Shown here piece by piece: positions 6,880 through 17,087 of a stretch of DNA of 64,000 nt; positions within the stretch are counted from its first letter, which is position 1; every line of letters starts with the position of its first letter. Source of the stretch: Riemerella anatipestifer_E (GTDB lineage Bacteria; Bacteroidota; Bacteroidia; Flavobacteriales; Weeksellaceae); assembly GCF_009932355.1 (NCBI RefSeq), contig NZ_LEKU01000011.1, forward strand, positions 7,689 through 71,688, in the 5' to 3' direction. The notes beneath the pieces were generated by a model that was not told the origin of the DNA, did no database searches, and worked only from the letters and a program-made list of their open reading frames with translations. A program made the position numbers and the translations under genes.

Positions 6880-8187
6880 ATGAGACGATTCTTTTTTACA
6901 GGAATAACATTACTAGCTTCAGTACTTATGTATTCTCAAGAAGTGGTTAGTGTTTCCCAAGAGGATTTAGAAAGAAAAATAGAACAGCAGAATTTACAGC
7001 TAAAATTAGCAGAAGCGGAAGTCAATTCTGCAAAGGCAGATTTGCTTATGTCTAGAGCGATGTATTTGCCTAATATCAACCTTTCTTATACGGGTATTTC
7101 TACTAATAATCCTTTAATGGCATTTGGTTCAAGGCTTAATCAGGAGCGTGTAACTATGATGGATTTTGATCCTAAAAAACTCAACAATCCTGATAATATT
7201 TTCAATTTTGCCACCAAGCTAGAAGTGCAACAACCCATCTTTAATCAAGATGCGATTTATCAAAAAAAAGCTGGAGAAGTGCGAGTAGAAGCATTAACTC
7301 TAAAGCAAGAACGAACTAAAGATTATCTTCTATTTGAAATTAAAAAAGCCTATATGCAATTACAAATGGCTTATAAAGTGGTTCAGGTATTGGAAGGAGC
7401 TAGAGAAACCGTTTTATCAAATAAAAAAGTTATTGATAATTATTATAAAAACGGAATGCTACAAAAATCTGATGTTTTGGATATGAATGTAAGAGTTGCT
7501 GAAATAGAGAGCCAAATTCAGTTTTCAAAATCCAATGTTAAAAACGCTTCAGATTATCTTTATTTTTTATTAAATGAAAATCCCCAAGACAAAGTATTAA
7601 AACCAACAGAAAGTTTAAACTATAAAGGCGTAGCTCTTGTAAATACTCCAGAACTTAAAAAAGATAGAAAAGATTTACAAGCCTATCAAAAATCTTTAGA
7701 TGCTTACGATTATATGATAAAATCATCCAAGTCCAAACTATTACCTAGATTAAACGCCTTCGGAAGTTTTGAAATGTATGACAACAAGCCTTATCAGTTT
7801 GATGCCAACGGCTACCTAGTAGGCGTTCAGTTATCATGGAATGTATTTGATGGTATGAAGTCTAATAGCGAAATCGCTAAGCAAAAAGCCGAAATACTAA
7901 AAACTCAAACCGAAATACAGCAATACCAAAAACAAGCAGAATTAGAATTAGCGAAAGCTTACAGACAAGTACAAGACACCGATAATAAAGTAAGTCTAAC
8001 CAAACTTGCATGGGAGCAAAGTGCAGAGGCTTACAGAATCAGAAAAAATAGATACGAACAAGGTCTGGAAAAGGCCTCCGACCTTTTGAATACCGAAACT
8101 GCAATGTCTAAAAAAGAATTAGAATACCAACAAGCTATTTTTGAATATAACATCGCATTAGAATACTTTAATTTTTTAAATAAATAA
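6880..8187 (+). CDS. TolC-family outer-membrane efflux protein
   Basis: The outer-membrane channel of a tripartite efflux pump. A signal peptide (residues 1-19, ending MYSQE) is followed by two related alpha-helical/beta-strand repeats of the OEP family, rich in Gln, Lys and Leu heptads, with 435 residues in all, a normal length. The repeat breaks around the QLSWNVFDG segment near residue 322, typical of the second beta region. It is the first gene of a three-gene operon; the adaptor starts 2 bases after its stop codon. Control probably acts at the palindrome-covered promoter upstream. Confidence 0.92.
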   Translation: MRRFFFTGITLLASVLMYSQEVVSVSQEDLERKIEQQNLQLKLAEAEVNSAKADLLMSRAMYLPNINLSYTGISTNNPLMAFGSRLNQERVTMMDFDPKKLNNPDNIFNFATKLEVQQPIFNQDAIYQKKAGEVRVEALTLKQERTKDYLLFEIKKAYMQLQMAYKVVQVLEGARETVLSNKKVIDNYYKNGMLQKSDVLDMNVRVAEIESQIQFSKSNVKNASDYLYFLLNENPQDKVLKPTESLNYKGVALVNTPELKKDRKDLQAYQKSLDAYDYMIKSSKSKLLPRLNAFGSFEMYDNKPYQFDANGYLVGVQLSWNVFDGMKSNSEIAKQKAEILKTQTEIQQYQKQAELELAKAYRQVQDTDNKVSLTKLAWEQSAEAYRIRKNRYEQGLEKASDLLNTETAMSKKELEYQQAIFEYNIALEYFNFLNK

Positions 8188-8189
8188 TT

Positions 8190-9275
8190 ATGAATAAAAT
8201 AAAAACAGGCATCTTAGTGGTGGCAGTAGCCGTTTTGGGCAGTTGCTCTTCCGATTCAAAAACAATTACAGATAACAGCCAACCTATTAAGGTACAACTC
8301 AGCAACTCTTCAGTTACAAACAATTTGGGTTACGCTATGGCAAGTGGCAAGTTGGTTGCCAAAAAATCAGTAAATATTTCTACAAGAATGATGGGCTACA
8401 TTACTGGTCTAACGGTAGAAGTAGGCGATTTCGTAAAAGCAGGACAAGGTCTCGTAAGTATTAACAATACTGATATCCAAGCTAAAGGCGGACAGGTAAA
8501 CGCCCAAATTGCACAAGCTAAAGCCAATTTTGAAATCGCTCAAAAAGACTATCAGCGTTTTCAAAATCTATACAAAAACCAAAGCGCTTCTCAGAAAGAG
8601 TTAGACGATATGAAAGGGAGATACGATATGGCAAAAGCAGGACTAGACGCAGCCCAAATGATGAAGTCTGAAGTAAACTCACAATACAAATACACCAATA
8701 TTACCGCCCCTATTTCTGGAGTGGTAACTGCTAAATATGCCAACCAAGGAGATATGGCAAGTCCAGGAATGCCTATTTTAACTATTGAAAGTTCAGGCGA
8801 TTTACAAGCTCAGGTTTTAGTTTCGGAGCAAGATATTACTTTAGTTAAGAGTGGTATGCCCGTTAAAGTTTTAATGAAATCTACCAACCAAGAAATAGCT
8901 GGCACCGTGGCAGATGTGAGCCTTTCCGCTACGAATACAGGTGGACAATATTTAGTAAAAATCAACCTTCTACAAAGTAGTAGTTATTTATCAGGTATGT
9001 TTGTAAATGTTCAGTTTCCATTCAAAAGGAACGGAAAACTTAACCAAGATTTACCAGAGTCTGTAAGTATCCCAAAATCAGCTCTAGTAGAGCAAGGGCA
9101 ACTTACAGGAGTTTACACCGTAAGTGCTAATAATACCGCAATGCTCCGTTGGATAAAGGTAGGGAAAGTAATGGGAGATCAGGTAGAAGTTCTTTCAGGG
9201 TTATCCTCTCAAGAGCCTTATATTATTTCCTCTCAAGGAAAACTCTATAACGGTGCTAAAGTAAGTGTAAAATAA
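8190..9275 (+). CDS. RND efflux periplasmic adaptor (HlyD/MFP family), lipoprotein
   Basis: The membrane-fusion subunit that links the RND permease to the TolC channel. The N-terminus has a lipoprotein signal, with the lipobox VLGSCSS at about residues 15-21. A biotinyl-lipoyl-like half motif (VEVGDFVKAGQGLVSI) and a helical hairpin (about residues 95-150) follow. Then come the second lipoyl half (ITAPISGVVTAKYANQGDM) and a beta-barrel domain. It has 361 residues, normal for the family. It is the middle gene of the operon, between the outer-membrane channel and the permease. Confidence 0.93.
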   Translation: MNKIKTGILVVAVAVLGSCSSDSKTITDNSQPIKVQLSNSSVTNNLGYAMASGKLVAKKSVNISTRMMGYITGLTVEVGDFVKAGQGLVSINNTDIQAKGGQVNAQIAQAKANFEIAQKDYQRFQNLYKNQSASQKELDDMKGRYDMAKAGLDAAQMMKSEVNSQYKYTNITAPISGVVTAKYANQGDMASPGMPILTIESSGDLQAQVLVSEQDITLVKSGMPVKVLMKSTNQEIAGTVADVSLSATNTGGQYLVKINLLQSSSYLSGMFVNVQFPFKRNGKLNQDLPESVSIPKSALVEQGQLTGVYTVSANNTAMLRWIKVGKVMGDQVEVLSGLSSQEPYIISSQGKLYNGAKVSVK

Positions 9276-9332
9276 AGCGTTTAACAGCGGAATAAATTTA
9301 ATATTTAAACCGCTAAAAAATTAATTAAAAAT

Positions 9333-12300
9333 ATGGAAAAAGGATTTGCAGGACGCATTGCCGAATTTTTCATCAATTCCAAACTCACCATTTTATTGAT
9401 GATTGCATTGATGATAATAGGCGTATATAGCTCTACCCTAATACCTAGGGAAGAAGAGCCACAGATTATAGTTCCGATGGCAGATGTTATGGTAGGCTAT
9501 CCTGGAGCTAACCCTACAGAAGTAGAAAATAGAGTGGTAAAACCGCTTGAAAAGATAATATCCAACATCAAAGGAGTTGAGCATGTACATTCTATGGCAA
9601 TGAATGGGAAAGCCATGCTTATCGTACAATTTTATGTAGGTGAAGATACAGAACGCTCTTATGTAAAACTCTATGACGAGCTTATGAAACATAAAATGAT
9701 GTTTCCTAAAGGAGTTTACGAGCCTATAGTTAAAACAAGGTCTATAGACGATGTCCCAATGCTAGGGCTTACACTTTGGAGCGAAAACTATAATGATTAT
9801 CAATTAAGACAAATAACAGAGGAATTAGCTTCAGAAATAAAAAAAGTAAAAGATGTTTCTCTAACCAATGTTATTGGAGGAAGAGCCCGCCAACTCAAAG
9901 TAATTTTAGATAAAGCTAAAATGGCAGAATCTAGTGTAGATGCCCTTTCTGTAATGCAAATGATACAAGCGAGTAACGGAAGCTCTCAAACAGGAAGTTT
10001 TGTTAATAATAATCAGGAATATTTACTGACCACAGGACAATTTTTAACCTCTAAAGAAGATGTAGAAAACCTTGTAGTAGGGACTTCCCAAAATATGCCT
10101 GTGTACCTAAAGCAAATTGCTAAGGTAGAAGACGGTGCTTCTTCTCCTGCCAATTATGTAAGTATGGGGTTTGGTCAACATACTGAAAAAGGACAGAAAA
10201 ACCCTTCGGAATATCCAGCTATCACTCTATCTGTTTCTAAAGTAAAGGGAGCTGATGCTATGAAAATATCAGAGCAAATTCTAGAGAAAGTAGAACATTT
10301 AAAGAAAAATCTCATTCCTGCAGATGTACATGTAGAAGTAACTAGAAACTATGGCGAAACAGCTTCCCATAAAGTATCCGAGCTACTCATGCACTTAGGT
10401 GTTGCTATTTTAGCAGTTACCATTTTGGTAATGCTTGCTATGGGTTGGAGAGGCGGTTTAGTGGTCTTCCTTTCGGTACCTCTTACTTTTGCACTTACGC
10501 TGTTTAGTTATTATGTTTTAGGGTACACTCTTAATAGGATTACACTATTTGCATTAGTATTTGTAGTGGGTATCGTGGTAGATGATAGTATTATTATTGC
10601 AGAAAATATGCACCGCCACTTCCACATGAGGAAGCTCCCATTTAAAGAAGCAGCCATCTATGCTATCAACGAGGTGGGAAATCCTACTATCTTAGCCACT
10701 TTTACCGTAATTGCTGCTATTCTACCAATGGCATTTGTTTCTGGAATGATGGGACCTTACATGAGCCCAATGCCGATAGGAGCTTCTATAGCAATGTTAC
10801 TCTCACTTTTTGTAGCACTTACAATCACTCCTTATTTAGGCTATCATCTACTTAAAGTAAAAGATAATGAGGAACATAAAGAAGAACAAGGTCTAGAAAC
10901 GAGCTTAATTTATAAATGGTACAAAAAAATAGAACAGCCACTATTAGATAGTTCTAAGAAACGATGGACAATATTAGGAGTTACTGCAGTATTATTGCTG
11001 ATTTCTGTATTGGCATTTTTCACCAAATGGGTAGCGGTTAAGATGCTTCCTTTTGATAATAAAAATGAAATTCAGGTTGTAATAGATATGCCAGAAGGTA
11101 CACCTTTAGAAAAAACGGCTGCTGTTACTAAAGATGTTGCCCAGTATTTAAGAACCGTCCCTGAAGTAGTAAACTATCAGAATTATATTGGAGCTTCCTC
11201 ACCCATTACCTTTAATGGCTTGGTAAGACATTACGATATGAGAGGACAAAGCAATACCGCAGATATTCAAGTGAATCTTTTGGATAAATCGGCTCGTTCC
11301 AAACAAAGTCATGATGTAGCTAAAACCATTAGACCAGAAATACAAAAGATAGCGAAAAATTACGGTGCTAATATTAAAATTGTAGAGGTGCCACCAGGTC
11401 CACCTGTGCTTTCTACTATAGTAGCTGAAGTCTATGGTCCTAATTATGAGGAACAGGTAAAAATTGCCGACCAAGTACAACAAATTTTAAAACAAACAGA
11501 TGATGTAGTAGATGTAGATTGGATGGTAGAAGCTCCACAAACAGAGTTTAAAATAATCCCTGACAATGAGAAAAGTATGCTAAATGGCATCGCACCTCAG
11601 CAGTTGGTGGGTAACCTTACTTATCTTATGGGAGAGTATCCTATCTCTACATTGTACGATGAAAAGTCCAATCAGCCTGTTAATATGGTTATGAAGCTAG
11701 ATGATGCCGAAAAAGCTACGCTACAAGACATCACTGCTCTTAAAGTAAAGGGACAAATGGGTAACATACTTCCTATAAGCGATATTGCTAAAGTGGAAAA
11801 ACACACCTTAGAGAAGAGTATTTATAGAAAAGATCAAAAGCGAGTAGTTTATGTTTTAGCTGATATGGCAGGTGTCTTAGAAAGTCCAGCCTACGCTATA
11901 TTGGGTATGGAAGAAAAACTCAAAAAAATGAATCTCCCTGAAGGATATAGCATCAATGAGTTGTATATGGCACAGCCTTCTGATGAAAGCGATTTTACCG
12001 TAAAATGGGACGGAGAGTGGCAAATCACTTTAGAAGTATTTAGAGACTTAGGAGCTGCTTTTTTAGTAGTTATCATCATTATTTATATGTTGATTGTAGG
12101 TTGGTTTCAGAACTTTAAAACACCTATTGTTATGATGGTTGCTATACCTCTTTCTTTAGTGGGTATTGTACTAGGGCATTGGTTGTTAGGAGCATTCTTT
12201 ACCGCCACTTCATTTATCGGAATGATAGCCTTAGCTGGTGTAATGGTAAGGAACTCAGTATTGTTAATAGACTTTATAGAAATTAGATTGAATGAAGGTG

Positions 12301-12557
12301 TACCTATGAAACAAGCAATTATAGAAGCTGGAGCGGTAAGAACAACGCCTATCTTATTAACTACTGGTGCGGTTGTGATAGGAGCAGTAATTATTCTCTT
12401 TGACCCTATTTTCCAAGGTCTAGCAATATCATTGGTTTTTGGAGCTATAGTTTCTACAGTTCTTACCCTTCTTGTAGTCCCTTTGGTATATTATATGACA
12501 GAGAAAAAGAAATGGGATAAAATCCAATCGGAACAATCTGCAGAAATACCAGAGTAA
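9333..12557 (+). CDS. RND-family efflux permease (AcrB superfamily)
   Basis: A proton-driven inner-membrane pump of 1074 residues, the usual length for the family. The N-terminal helix, the large periplasmic porter loops after TM1 and TM7, and 12 membrane segments can be traced. The paired Asp of TM4 is in VVGIVVDDSIIIAENM (about residues 410-425), as needed for proton relay. The sequence resembles pumps for organic substrates more than heavy-metal (CusA) types, but the substrate cannot be read from it. It is 57 bases after the adaptor and ends with a good terminator. Drug or bile-like compound efflux is the general inference. Confidence 0.93.
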   Translation: MEKGFAGRIAEFFINSKLTILLMIALMIIGVYSSTLIPREEEPQIIVPMADVMVGYPGANPTEVENRVVKPLEKIISNIKGVEHVHSMAMNGKAMLIVQFYVGEDTERSYVKLYDELMKHKMMFPKGVYEPIVKTRSIDDVPMLGLTLWSENYNDYQLRQITEELASEIKKVKDVSLTNVIGGRARQLKVILDKAKMAESSVDALSVMQMIQASNGSSQTGSFVNNNQEYLLTTGQFLTSKEDVENLVVGTSQNMPVYLKQIAKVEDGASSPANYVSMGFGQHTEKGQKNPSEYPAITLSVSKVKGADAMKISEQILEKVEHLKKNLIPADVHVEVTRNYGETASHKVSELLMHLGVAILAVTILVMLAMGWRGGLVVFLSVPLTFALTLFSYYVLGYTLNRITLFALVFVVGIVVDDSIIIAENMHRHFHMRKLPFKEAAIYAINEVGNPTILATFTVIAAILPMAFVSGMMGPYMSPMPIGASIAMLLSLFVALTITPYLGYHLLKVKDNEEHKEEQGLETSLIYKWYKKIEQPLLDSSKKRWTILGVTAVLLLISVLAFFTKWVAVKMLPFDNKNEIQVVIDMPEGTPLEKTAAVTKDVAQYLRTVPEVVNYQNYIGASSPITFNGLVRHYDMRGQSNTADIQVNLLDKSARSKQSHDVAKTIRPEIQKIAKNYGANIKIVEVPPGPPVLSTIVAEVYGPNYEEQVKIADQVQQILKQTDDVVDVDWMVEAPQTEFKIIPDNEKSMLNGIAPQQLVGNLTYLMGEYPISTLYDEKSNQPVNMVMKLDDAEKATLQDITALKVKGQMGNILPISDIAKVEKHTLEKSIYRKDQKRVVYVLADMAGVLESPAYAILGMEEKLKKMNLPEGYSINELYMAQPSDESDFTVKWDGEWQITLEVFRDLGAAFLVVIIIIYMLIVGWFQNFKTPIVMMVAIPLSLVGIVLGHWLLGAFFTATSFIGMIALAGVMVRNSVLLIDFIEIRLNEGVPMKQAIIEAGAVRTTPILLTTGAVVIGAVIILFDPIFQGLAISLVFGAIVSTVLTLLVVPLVYYMTEKKKWDKIQSEQSAEIPE

Positions 12558-12579
12558 CTTTAAAACAAATTTTCACATA

Positions 12580-12620
12580 AACATTGCTAGGTATTTTTTT
12601 AACAACTTAGCAATGTTTTC
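12580..12620 (+). terminator. Terminator of the RND operon
   Basis: The stem AACATTGCTA (12580-12589) / TAGCAATGTT (12608-12617) is followed by T residues. Confidence 0.75.
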
Positions 12621-12665
12621 TAATTTAAGAGATAAATAACAACAGAAATACATTAGTTAAAAAAA

Positions 12666-12872
12666 ATGAAAACAAGAATAATACACGCCGTAGCAGGAAC
12701 TATGGTTTTAACCAGCTTACTACTGGGACTTTATGTGCACGAAAATTGGTTTTTCTTTACAGGTTTTGTGGGGCTTAACTTATTACAATCCTCTGTAACT
12801 AATTGGTGTTTACTCAAAACTATTTTAGAAAAAATAGGTGTTGAAGATGATAGCAATAGTTTTGGTTGCTAG
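12666..12872 (+). CDS. DUF2892 (YgaP-type membrane segment) small membrane protein
   Basis: A 68-residue protein with two hydrophobic segments (about residues 7-24 and 29-45) and the pattern GFVGLNLLQSSVTNWCLLKTIL. This matches the DUF2892 family, also found fused to rhodanese in YgaP. The conserved Cys (residue 48) is present. Its role is not known; it is often linked to sulfur or persulfide handling. It starts 109 bases after the RND permease, beyond that operon's terminator, so it is probably transcribed separately. Confidence 0.75.
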   Translation: MKTRIIHAVAGTMVLTSLLLGLYVHENWFFFTGFVGLNLLQSSVTNWCLLKTILEKIGVEDDSNSFGC

Positions 12873-12884
12873 ACACTTAAATAA

Positions 12885-12920
12885 AAAATAGGCTACCTTT
12901 TAAGGGTAGCCTATGCTTAT
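12885..12920 (-). terminator. Bidirectional terminator between DUF2892 gene and lipoprotein gene
   Basis: A perfect 10-bp stem ATAGGCTACC (12888-12897) / GGTAGCCTAT (12905-12914). The T run is best on the minus strand, so it mainly serves the lipoprotein gene ending at 12931. The stem core AGGCTACC recurs in the terminator at 17209. Confidence 0.8.
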
Positions 12921-12930
12921 TAGAAACAAT

Positions 12931-13763
12931 TTATTTATTGTAGGTGATGGTATAGGTATTAGTATCACTGCTACTGCCATTGCTGTTATTTGAGTAAGTA
13001 TAAGTACTAACTATATTAGTAGGGTAGCTATTTGAGTTATAGGTATTTTGATATGTTGTTTTATAGGTATTGCCGTTGCTATCAATTGAGGTATAGGTAG
13101 TATAATTATTTTGTGTAAAAGATAATTCGCCCTCCATAATAAGATTTAGACCTAATAGAGCTTCCTTAAACCCAGCTATATTCTTGAAAATACCATTTTT
13201 ATCATCATAAGAAATAGTGCTATTAAAAACACTTGTGGAATATTGAGATGTATGTGTACTTACATATTTAGAAACCTGTCCGTCTGTGAGTGTGTAGACA
13301 TAAGACCCACTACTAGTGTAAGTGCCACTTGGATAGGTATAAACTTGAGTTTCTTCAGTTGTTACAGTACCATCGGTATTATAGGTATAATTAGTTTCTA
13401 TCTTTAAACTATATTGTTTGTTGTTTTTAGTTCCTGTTGATACGGTTTTGGTAAGTCTACCATTGAGGTATTCAAAGGTAGTAGTAGTAATATCTACATC
13501 TTTTTTTCAACAATTTTAGAAATAAGGTTGTTAGAGTACTCAAAATTGATAGTATTAGTATCTGAACCATAAGCTCCAACTATTTCTAATAGTTTATTTC
13601 CGTTATAGGTAAGAGTGATAGTGGAATCGTCGCCGTCTTCTGATGTAGAATGAATTTTAGTAGGAAGTACAGGGGTGCTTTCTGTTACAGTTTCATCATT
13701 TTCACTTCTGTTGCAAGACATTAGACTTACTGCTATCGCAGTCATTAGGATAAACTTTTTCAT
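12931..13763 (-). pseudogene. Lipoprotein with YD-like strand repeats, frameshifted at an A7 run
   Basis: The gene starts at ATG 13763 with a lipoprotein signal (lipobox VSLMSCN, Cys at about residue 17). It then encodes repetitive Tyr/Asn/Thr-rich strands (LTYNGNKLLEI, FEYSNNLISKI) like YD or Rhs-type repeats. The frame ends at TAG near 13494, directly after a run of seven A (minus strand, 13507-13501). Adding one A reopens it: the continuation (DVDITTTTFEYLNGRLTK...) runs without a stop to 12931, joining the short open frame seen at 13137-12931. The intact product would have about 277 residues. This is either a true frameshift, a phase-variable tract or an assembly error. The function of the protein is unknown. 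Confidence 0.75.
13501..13507 (-). repeat. Homopolymer (A7 on coding strand) at the lipoprotein frameshift
   Basis: Seven T on the plus strand. A gain of one base or loss of two would restore one continuous reading frame for the lipoprotein gene. Confidence 0.8.
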
Positions 13764-13780
13764 AGATAAAATATTTTCTA

Positions 13781-13788
13781 CAAATTTA
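13781..13788 (-). promoter_or_regulatory. -7 box of the lipoprotein gene
   Basis: TAAATTTG on the minus strand, 17 bases before the ATG at 13763. This supports that ATG over the more upstream in-frame start at 13871. Confidence 0.5.
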
Positions 13789-13863
13789 AGAATAATATAG
13801 ACCTTATAAAACCTACCTAACAGAAAAATTAAGAGAGTTTTGTATAAAATTTCTCTCAAAAAC

Positions 13864-13894
13864 TTGCACACTTCTGCAAAAGGTTATAAGTTTG
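13864..13894 (+). promoter_or_regulatory. Promoter of accessory locus A
   Basis: TTG (13864-13866), 20 bases, TAAGTTTG (13887-13894). Locus B has the same arrangement at 41703-41733, with the same 20-base spacer length and the flanks TTGCACAC and AAAAGGTTATAA conserved. An ATG follows 10 bases after the box in both loci (13905 and 41744). Confidence 0.7.
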
Positions 13895-13904
13895 CTTCAG
13901 TTTT

Positions 13905-14383
<479 letters not shown>

Positions 14384-14410
14384 ATATTAACAATTTTAAA
14401 ATTAAATATT

Positions 14411-16231
14411 ATGAAAACAACAGCTACAAAATTAAGTGTGTTAGCTTTTCTAGGACTAGGGCTGGTAGCTTATGGACAAAGCGGTAAAATAGGGGTTAAT
14501 ACCAGTAAACCTGCTGCTACACTAGAGGTACAACCTACCTCTACTAACTTAGCTGGAACTACTAACGAAGGGTTCATCGCTCCGAAACTTTCTAAAACCC
14601 GTATTGCTGCTATAGCTAGCCCTGTAGAAGGGACATTAGTTTATGCTACAGACGAAGCCGATAGTAAAATTTCAGATTATACAGGTACAGATGCCAAAGT
14701 AGCTAAAATCACCGAAAAAGGCTACTACTATTACAACGGTACAGAGTGGGTAAAGAGTGCCGCAGGAACCTATAGCGAGATTTGGAAAGAGAATAAGTTT
14801 ACAAGCAATGGGATAGTTAACAGAGAGGTTATACTCCCATTCTTAGATTCAGGGGGAGAGAAAAGAAATAGAATAACTGCTTCTTTTCAATCTCCAGATA
14901 AAGTGAATGAACTTGGTTTTTCACTATCGGCTTATGGGATAGGAATAACAAGATATACTAACACAATTAACCCTACAGCACTGGTTTTAGAAAAATTAAG
15001 AGGCACAATAGATAACCCTACCGCTATACAAAGCGATGATGGAATAGGACAAATACACTTTAGAGTAGGAGACCCTACAGGTACTTTTTCAGGAGATAGA
15101 AATGCTTCATTTTTCAGAACAACGGTATTAGAGTATAATGATTTGAATTCGTTTTCATCTGAATTAGCTTGGGGAGTTAGACGAACAACAGACTCTCAGC
15201 CCTATTTTGCCATGTTCCTCTCTCCTGATGCAGGGCTTGGAGTAGGTAATAAAGCTACCGATGAACGCCTTTTGGTAAGAGGATATCCTAATCATCAAAA
15301 CATTGTTAAATTTAAGTCTGACACCAATATTGATGCTTTTTGGATTACTAACCAATCGCATACTTACACCCGTTCATTTACAGCATTAGGAGAAGGGGCA
15401 ATAGGCTCTGTAATCAATATTCAAAACGATTCTAAAACAGGAGCTACACAAGCCAACAGATGGATGTGGTTTAACGCCTACAATGCTACCCCAACTGACC
15501 CTGCATCTGGTTACAGAGAGGGGTTGCACTTGTGGTCTTACAATACGGATAATTCTGCTCCAAGCTCAGGACCTAAACTCATTATTAAGGACAACGGAAA
15601 TGTAGGGATAGGAGGTGCTTACGCTTATGAGGCTAATCCTGATATTGATGAGAAACTGGTAGTGGGTGGCTCTATTAAATCTACCGCATTAGCAGGTAAT
15701 GGGCTTAAAAGTGTAATGGCTGATGAAAATGGTAAACTGGTAGTAGGAACTTCTGCAACGGCTCTAGGCTTGTGGACTAATGATGCTAATAATAATTTAG
15801 CTAGATTGGCTACTACTTCTGATGGTACTACTGCTAGAACTAATGATAACCGAGTTACCATAGCAGACGACGGAGCAGTTACAGCTAAAAGTTTTATAGG
15901 ATACAGCGGAGCTACCATTTTCCCAGACTATGTGTTCCAAAAGTATTACACAGGTAACTCTAGCATCAAAGCAGATTATCACTTTAAAACCCTTAGCCAA
16001 GTAGAAGACTTTGTAAAAACCAATGGGCATTTGCCAGGGTATTTGTCTGCTGCAGAAATCAAAAAACAAGGTTATATAGACCTTATGACAACTCAACTCA
16101 CTAATGTAGAGAAGATAGAGGAACTCTATCTGCATAGCATAGAGCAAGACAAAGCTCTAAAAGCTAAAGATGCTAAAATAGCAGAATTAGAAGCTCGTTT
16201 ACAGAAGCTAGAAGCTTTATTAGTAAAATAG
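14411..16231 (+). CDS. Fibre-like surface protein with C-terminal coiled coil (locus A)
   Basis: An exported 606-residue protein: signal peptide 1-22 (ending VAYGQ), then IGVNTSKPAATLEV, the start motif of many flavobacterial fibre-like proteins. A long beta-rich middle region follows. The last 110 residues have the pattern PDYVFQKYY, GHLPGYLSAAEIKKQGY and a heptad coiled coil ending AELEARLQKLEALL. That tail resembles the trimeric tail-fibre or intramolecular-chaperone ends seen in Bacteroidota. It is probably a secreted or cell-surface trimeric fibre; adhesion is an inference. No T9SS sorting domain is seen. The gene follows the conserved ORF by 27 bases and has its own terminator. Confidence 0.65.
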   Translation: MKTTATKLSVLAFLGLGLVAYGQSGKIGVNTSKPAATLEVQPTSTNLAGTTNEGFIAPKLSKTRIAAIASPVEGTLVYATDEADSKISDYTGTDAKVAKITEKGYYYYNGTEWVKSAAGTYSEIWKENKFTSNGIVNREVILPFLDSGGEKRNRITASFQSPDKVNELGFSLSAYGIGITRYTNTINPTALVLEKLRGTIDNPTAIQSDDGIGQIHFRVGDPTGTFSGDRNASFFRTTVLEYNDLNSFSSELAWGVRRTTDSQPYFAMFLSPDAGLGVGNKATDERLLVRGYPNHQNIVKFKSDTNIDAFWITNQSHTYTRSFTALGEGAIGSVINIQNDSKTGATQANRWMWFNAYNATPTDPASGYREGLHLWSYNTDNSAPSSGPKLIIKDNGNVGIGGAYAYEANPDIDEKLVVGGSIKSTALAGNGLKSVMADENGKLVVGTSATALGLWTNDANNNLARLATTSDGTTARTNDNRVTIADDGAVTAKSFIGYSGATIFPDYVFQKYYTGNSSIKADYHFKTLSQVEDFVKTNGHLPGYLSAAEIKKQGYIDLMTTQLTNVEKIEELYLHSIEQDKALKAKDAKIAELEARLQKLEALLVK

Positions 16232-16241
16232 TTTAATCTTT

Positions 16242-16276
16242 CCCCATTGTGATAGGTATCGCAATGGGGCTTTTTT
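16242..16276 (+). terminator. Terminator of the fibre gene (locus A)
   Basis: The stem CCCCATTG (16242-16249) / CAATGGGG (16262-16269) is followed by C and six T. Confidence 0.8.
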
Positions 16277-16330
16277 ATACTTCACAAAGTATTATAAACA
16301 TCTAACACTAACATCAAAAATTTATACATT

Positions 16331-17050
16331 ATGAACACTTTAAAAGCGTGGTTGCGTCCCAACCTACTGACTAAAGATGACCCTAACGATTTTGTAGCCG
16401 TGCCACTTCTAGGTGGTAGCCTTGGCATTACAGAAATCATAGAAGCCCTTAAAAAAGAAGGTATGGAGATACAGACCGAAACGGCGGTAGATATCATCAC
16501 CCGTTTTAACCGCAAGGCATCAGAGCTAGTACTTAATGGATATAGCGTGAATACAGGACTGGTGTATATGCGTCCTGCCATTAAGGGCGTGTTTTATGAC
16601 AAGACTTGGGATAAGGAGAAGCACTCGGTTTACGTAAATGTAAACCAAGGCACCGACCTAAGAAAAGCCGCCAACGATACCAAAGTGGAAATCTTAGGCG
16701 AACAATCTAGCCCAATGAGCGTGTTCAGCATTATCGACAAAGCCACTGGTAAAGCAGATGGTACGCTTACTAAAGGCAAAAATGCCGAAATCAAAGGCAC
16801 TTATATTAAAATAGACGGGGACAATCCTAAAAATGGTATCGTCTTTAAAAACTTAGACAACCAAAATGAGGTTAAGTTGGCTAAAGATAGTATCGTAATC
16901 AATGAGCCGTCAAGGTTACTCATACTGATTCCTTCAGATTTAGAAGCAGGAAACTATGAACTCAGCATTACCACGCAATATAGTAATGGTAAAACAGTGC
17001 TTAAAGAGCCAAGAACAGAGGTGTTATCTACCCCTATAGTGATTGGTTAA
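16331..17050 (+). CDS. HU-like DNA-binding domain plus DUF4469 protein
   Basis: A 239-residue protein with the two-part architecture common in Bacteroidota: an N-terminal HU-like DNA-binding fold (about residues 1-125, GSLGITEIIEALKKEG, VDIITRFNRKASELVLNG) and a C-terminal Ig-like DUF4469 domain (about 135-235, GTYIKIDGDNPKNGI, PSRLLILIPSDLEAGNYEL). The function of this family is not known. Its GC content and codon use look higher than in the flanking fibre gene. Locus B also carries an HU-fold gene (42239-42622), placed before rather than after the fibre gene. The link between HU-fold and fibre proteins is worth noting. Confidence 0.75.
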   Translation: MNTLKAWLRPNLLTKDDPNDFVAVPLLGGSLGITEIIEALKKEGMEIQTETAVDIITRFNRKASELVLNGYSVNTGLVYMRPAIKGVFYDKTWDKEKHSVYVNVNQGTDLRKAANDTKVEILGEQSSPMSVFSIIDKATGKADGTLTKGKNAEIKGTYIKIDGDNPKNGIVFKNLDNQNEVKLAKDSIVINEPSRLLILIPSDLEAGNYELSITTQYSNGKTVLKEPRTEVLSTPIVIG

Positions 17051-17052
17051 TT

Positions 17053-17085
17053 AAAAACGGAACACAAATTTGTGTTCCGTTTTTT
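17053..17085 (+). terminator. Terminator, 26-bp perfect palindrome
   Basis: AACGGAACACAAA (17056-17068) is followed directly by its reverse complement (17069-17081) and then a T run. It closes the DUF4469 gene. Confidence 0.85.
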
Positions 17086-17087
17086 AG

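Noticed and set aside
12931..13137. Separate 68-codon gene
   Set aside because: It is the 3' end of the frameshifted lipoprotein gene; no start signal, and the frame is open far upstream.
15625..16147. Long minus-strand ORFs inside the fibre gene
   Set aside because: Shadow frames; the plus-strand signal peptide and coiled coil show the true frame.
14411..16231. Prophage tail fibre
   Set aside because: The protein has a Sec signal peptide, and no capsid, tail, lysis or packaging genes are nearby.
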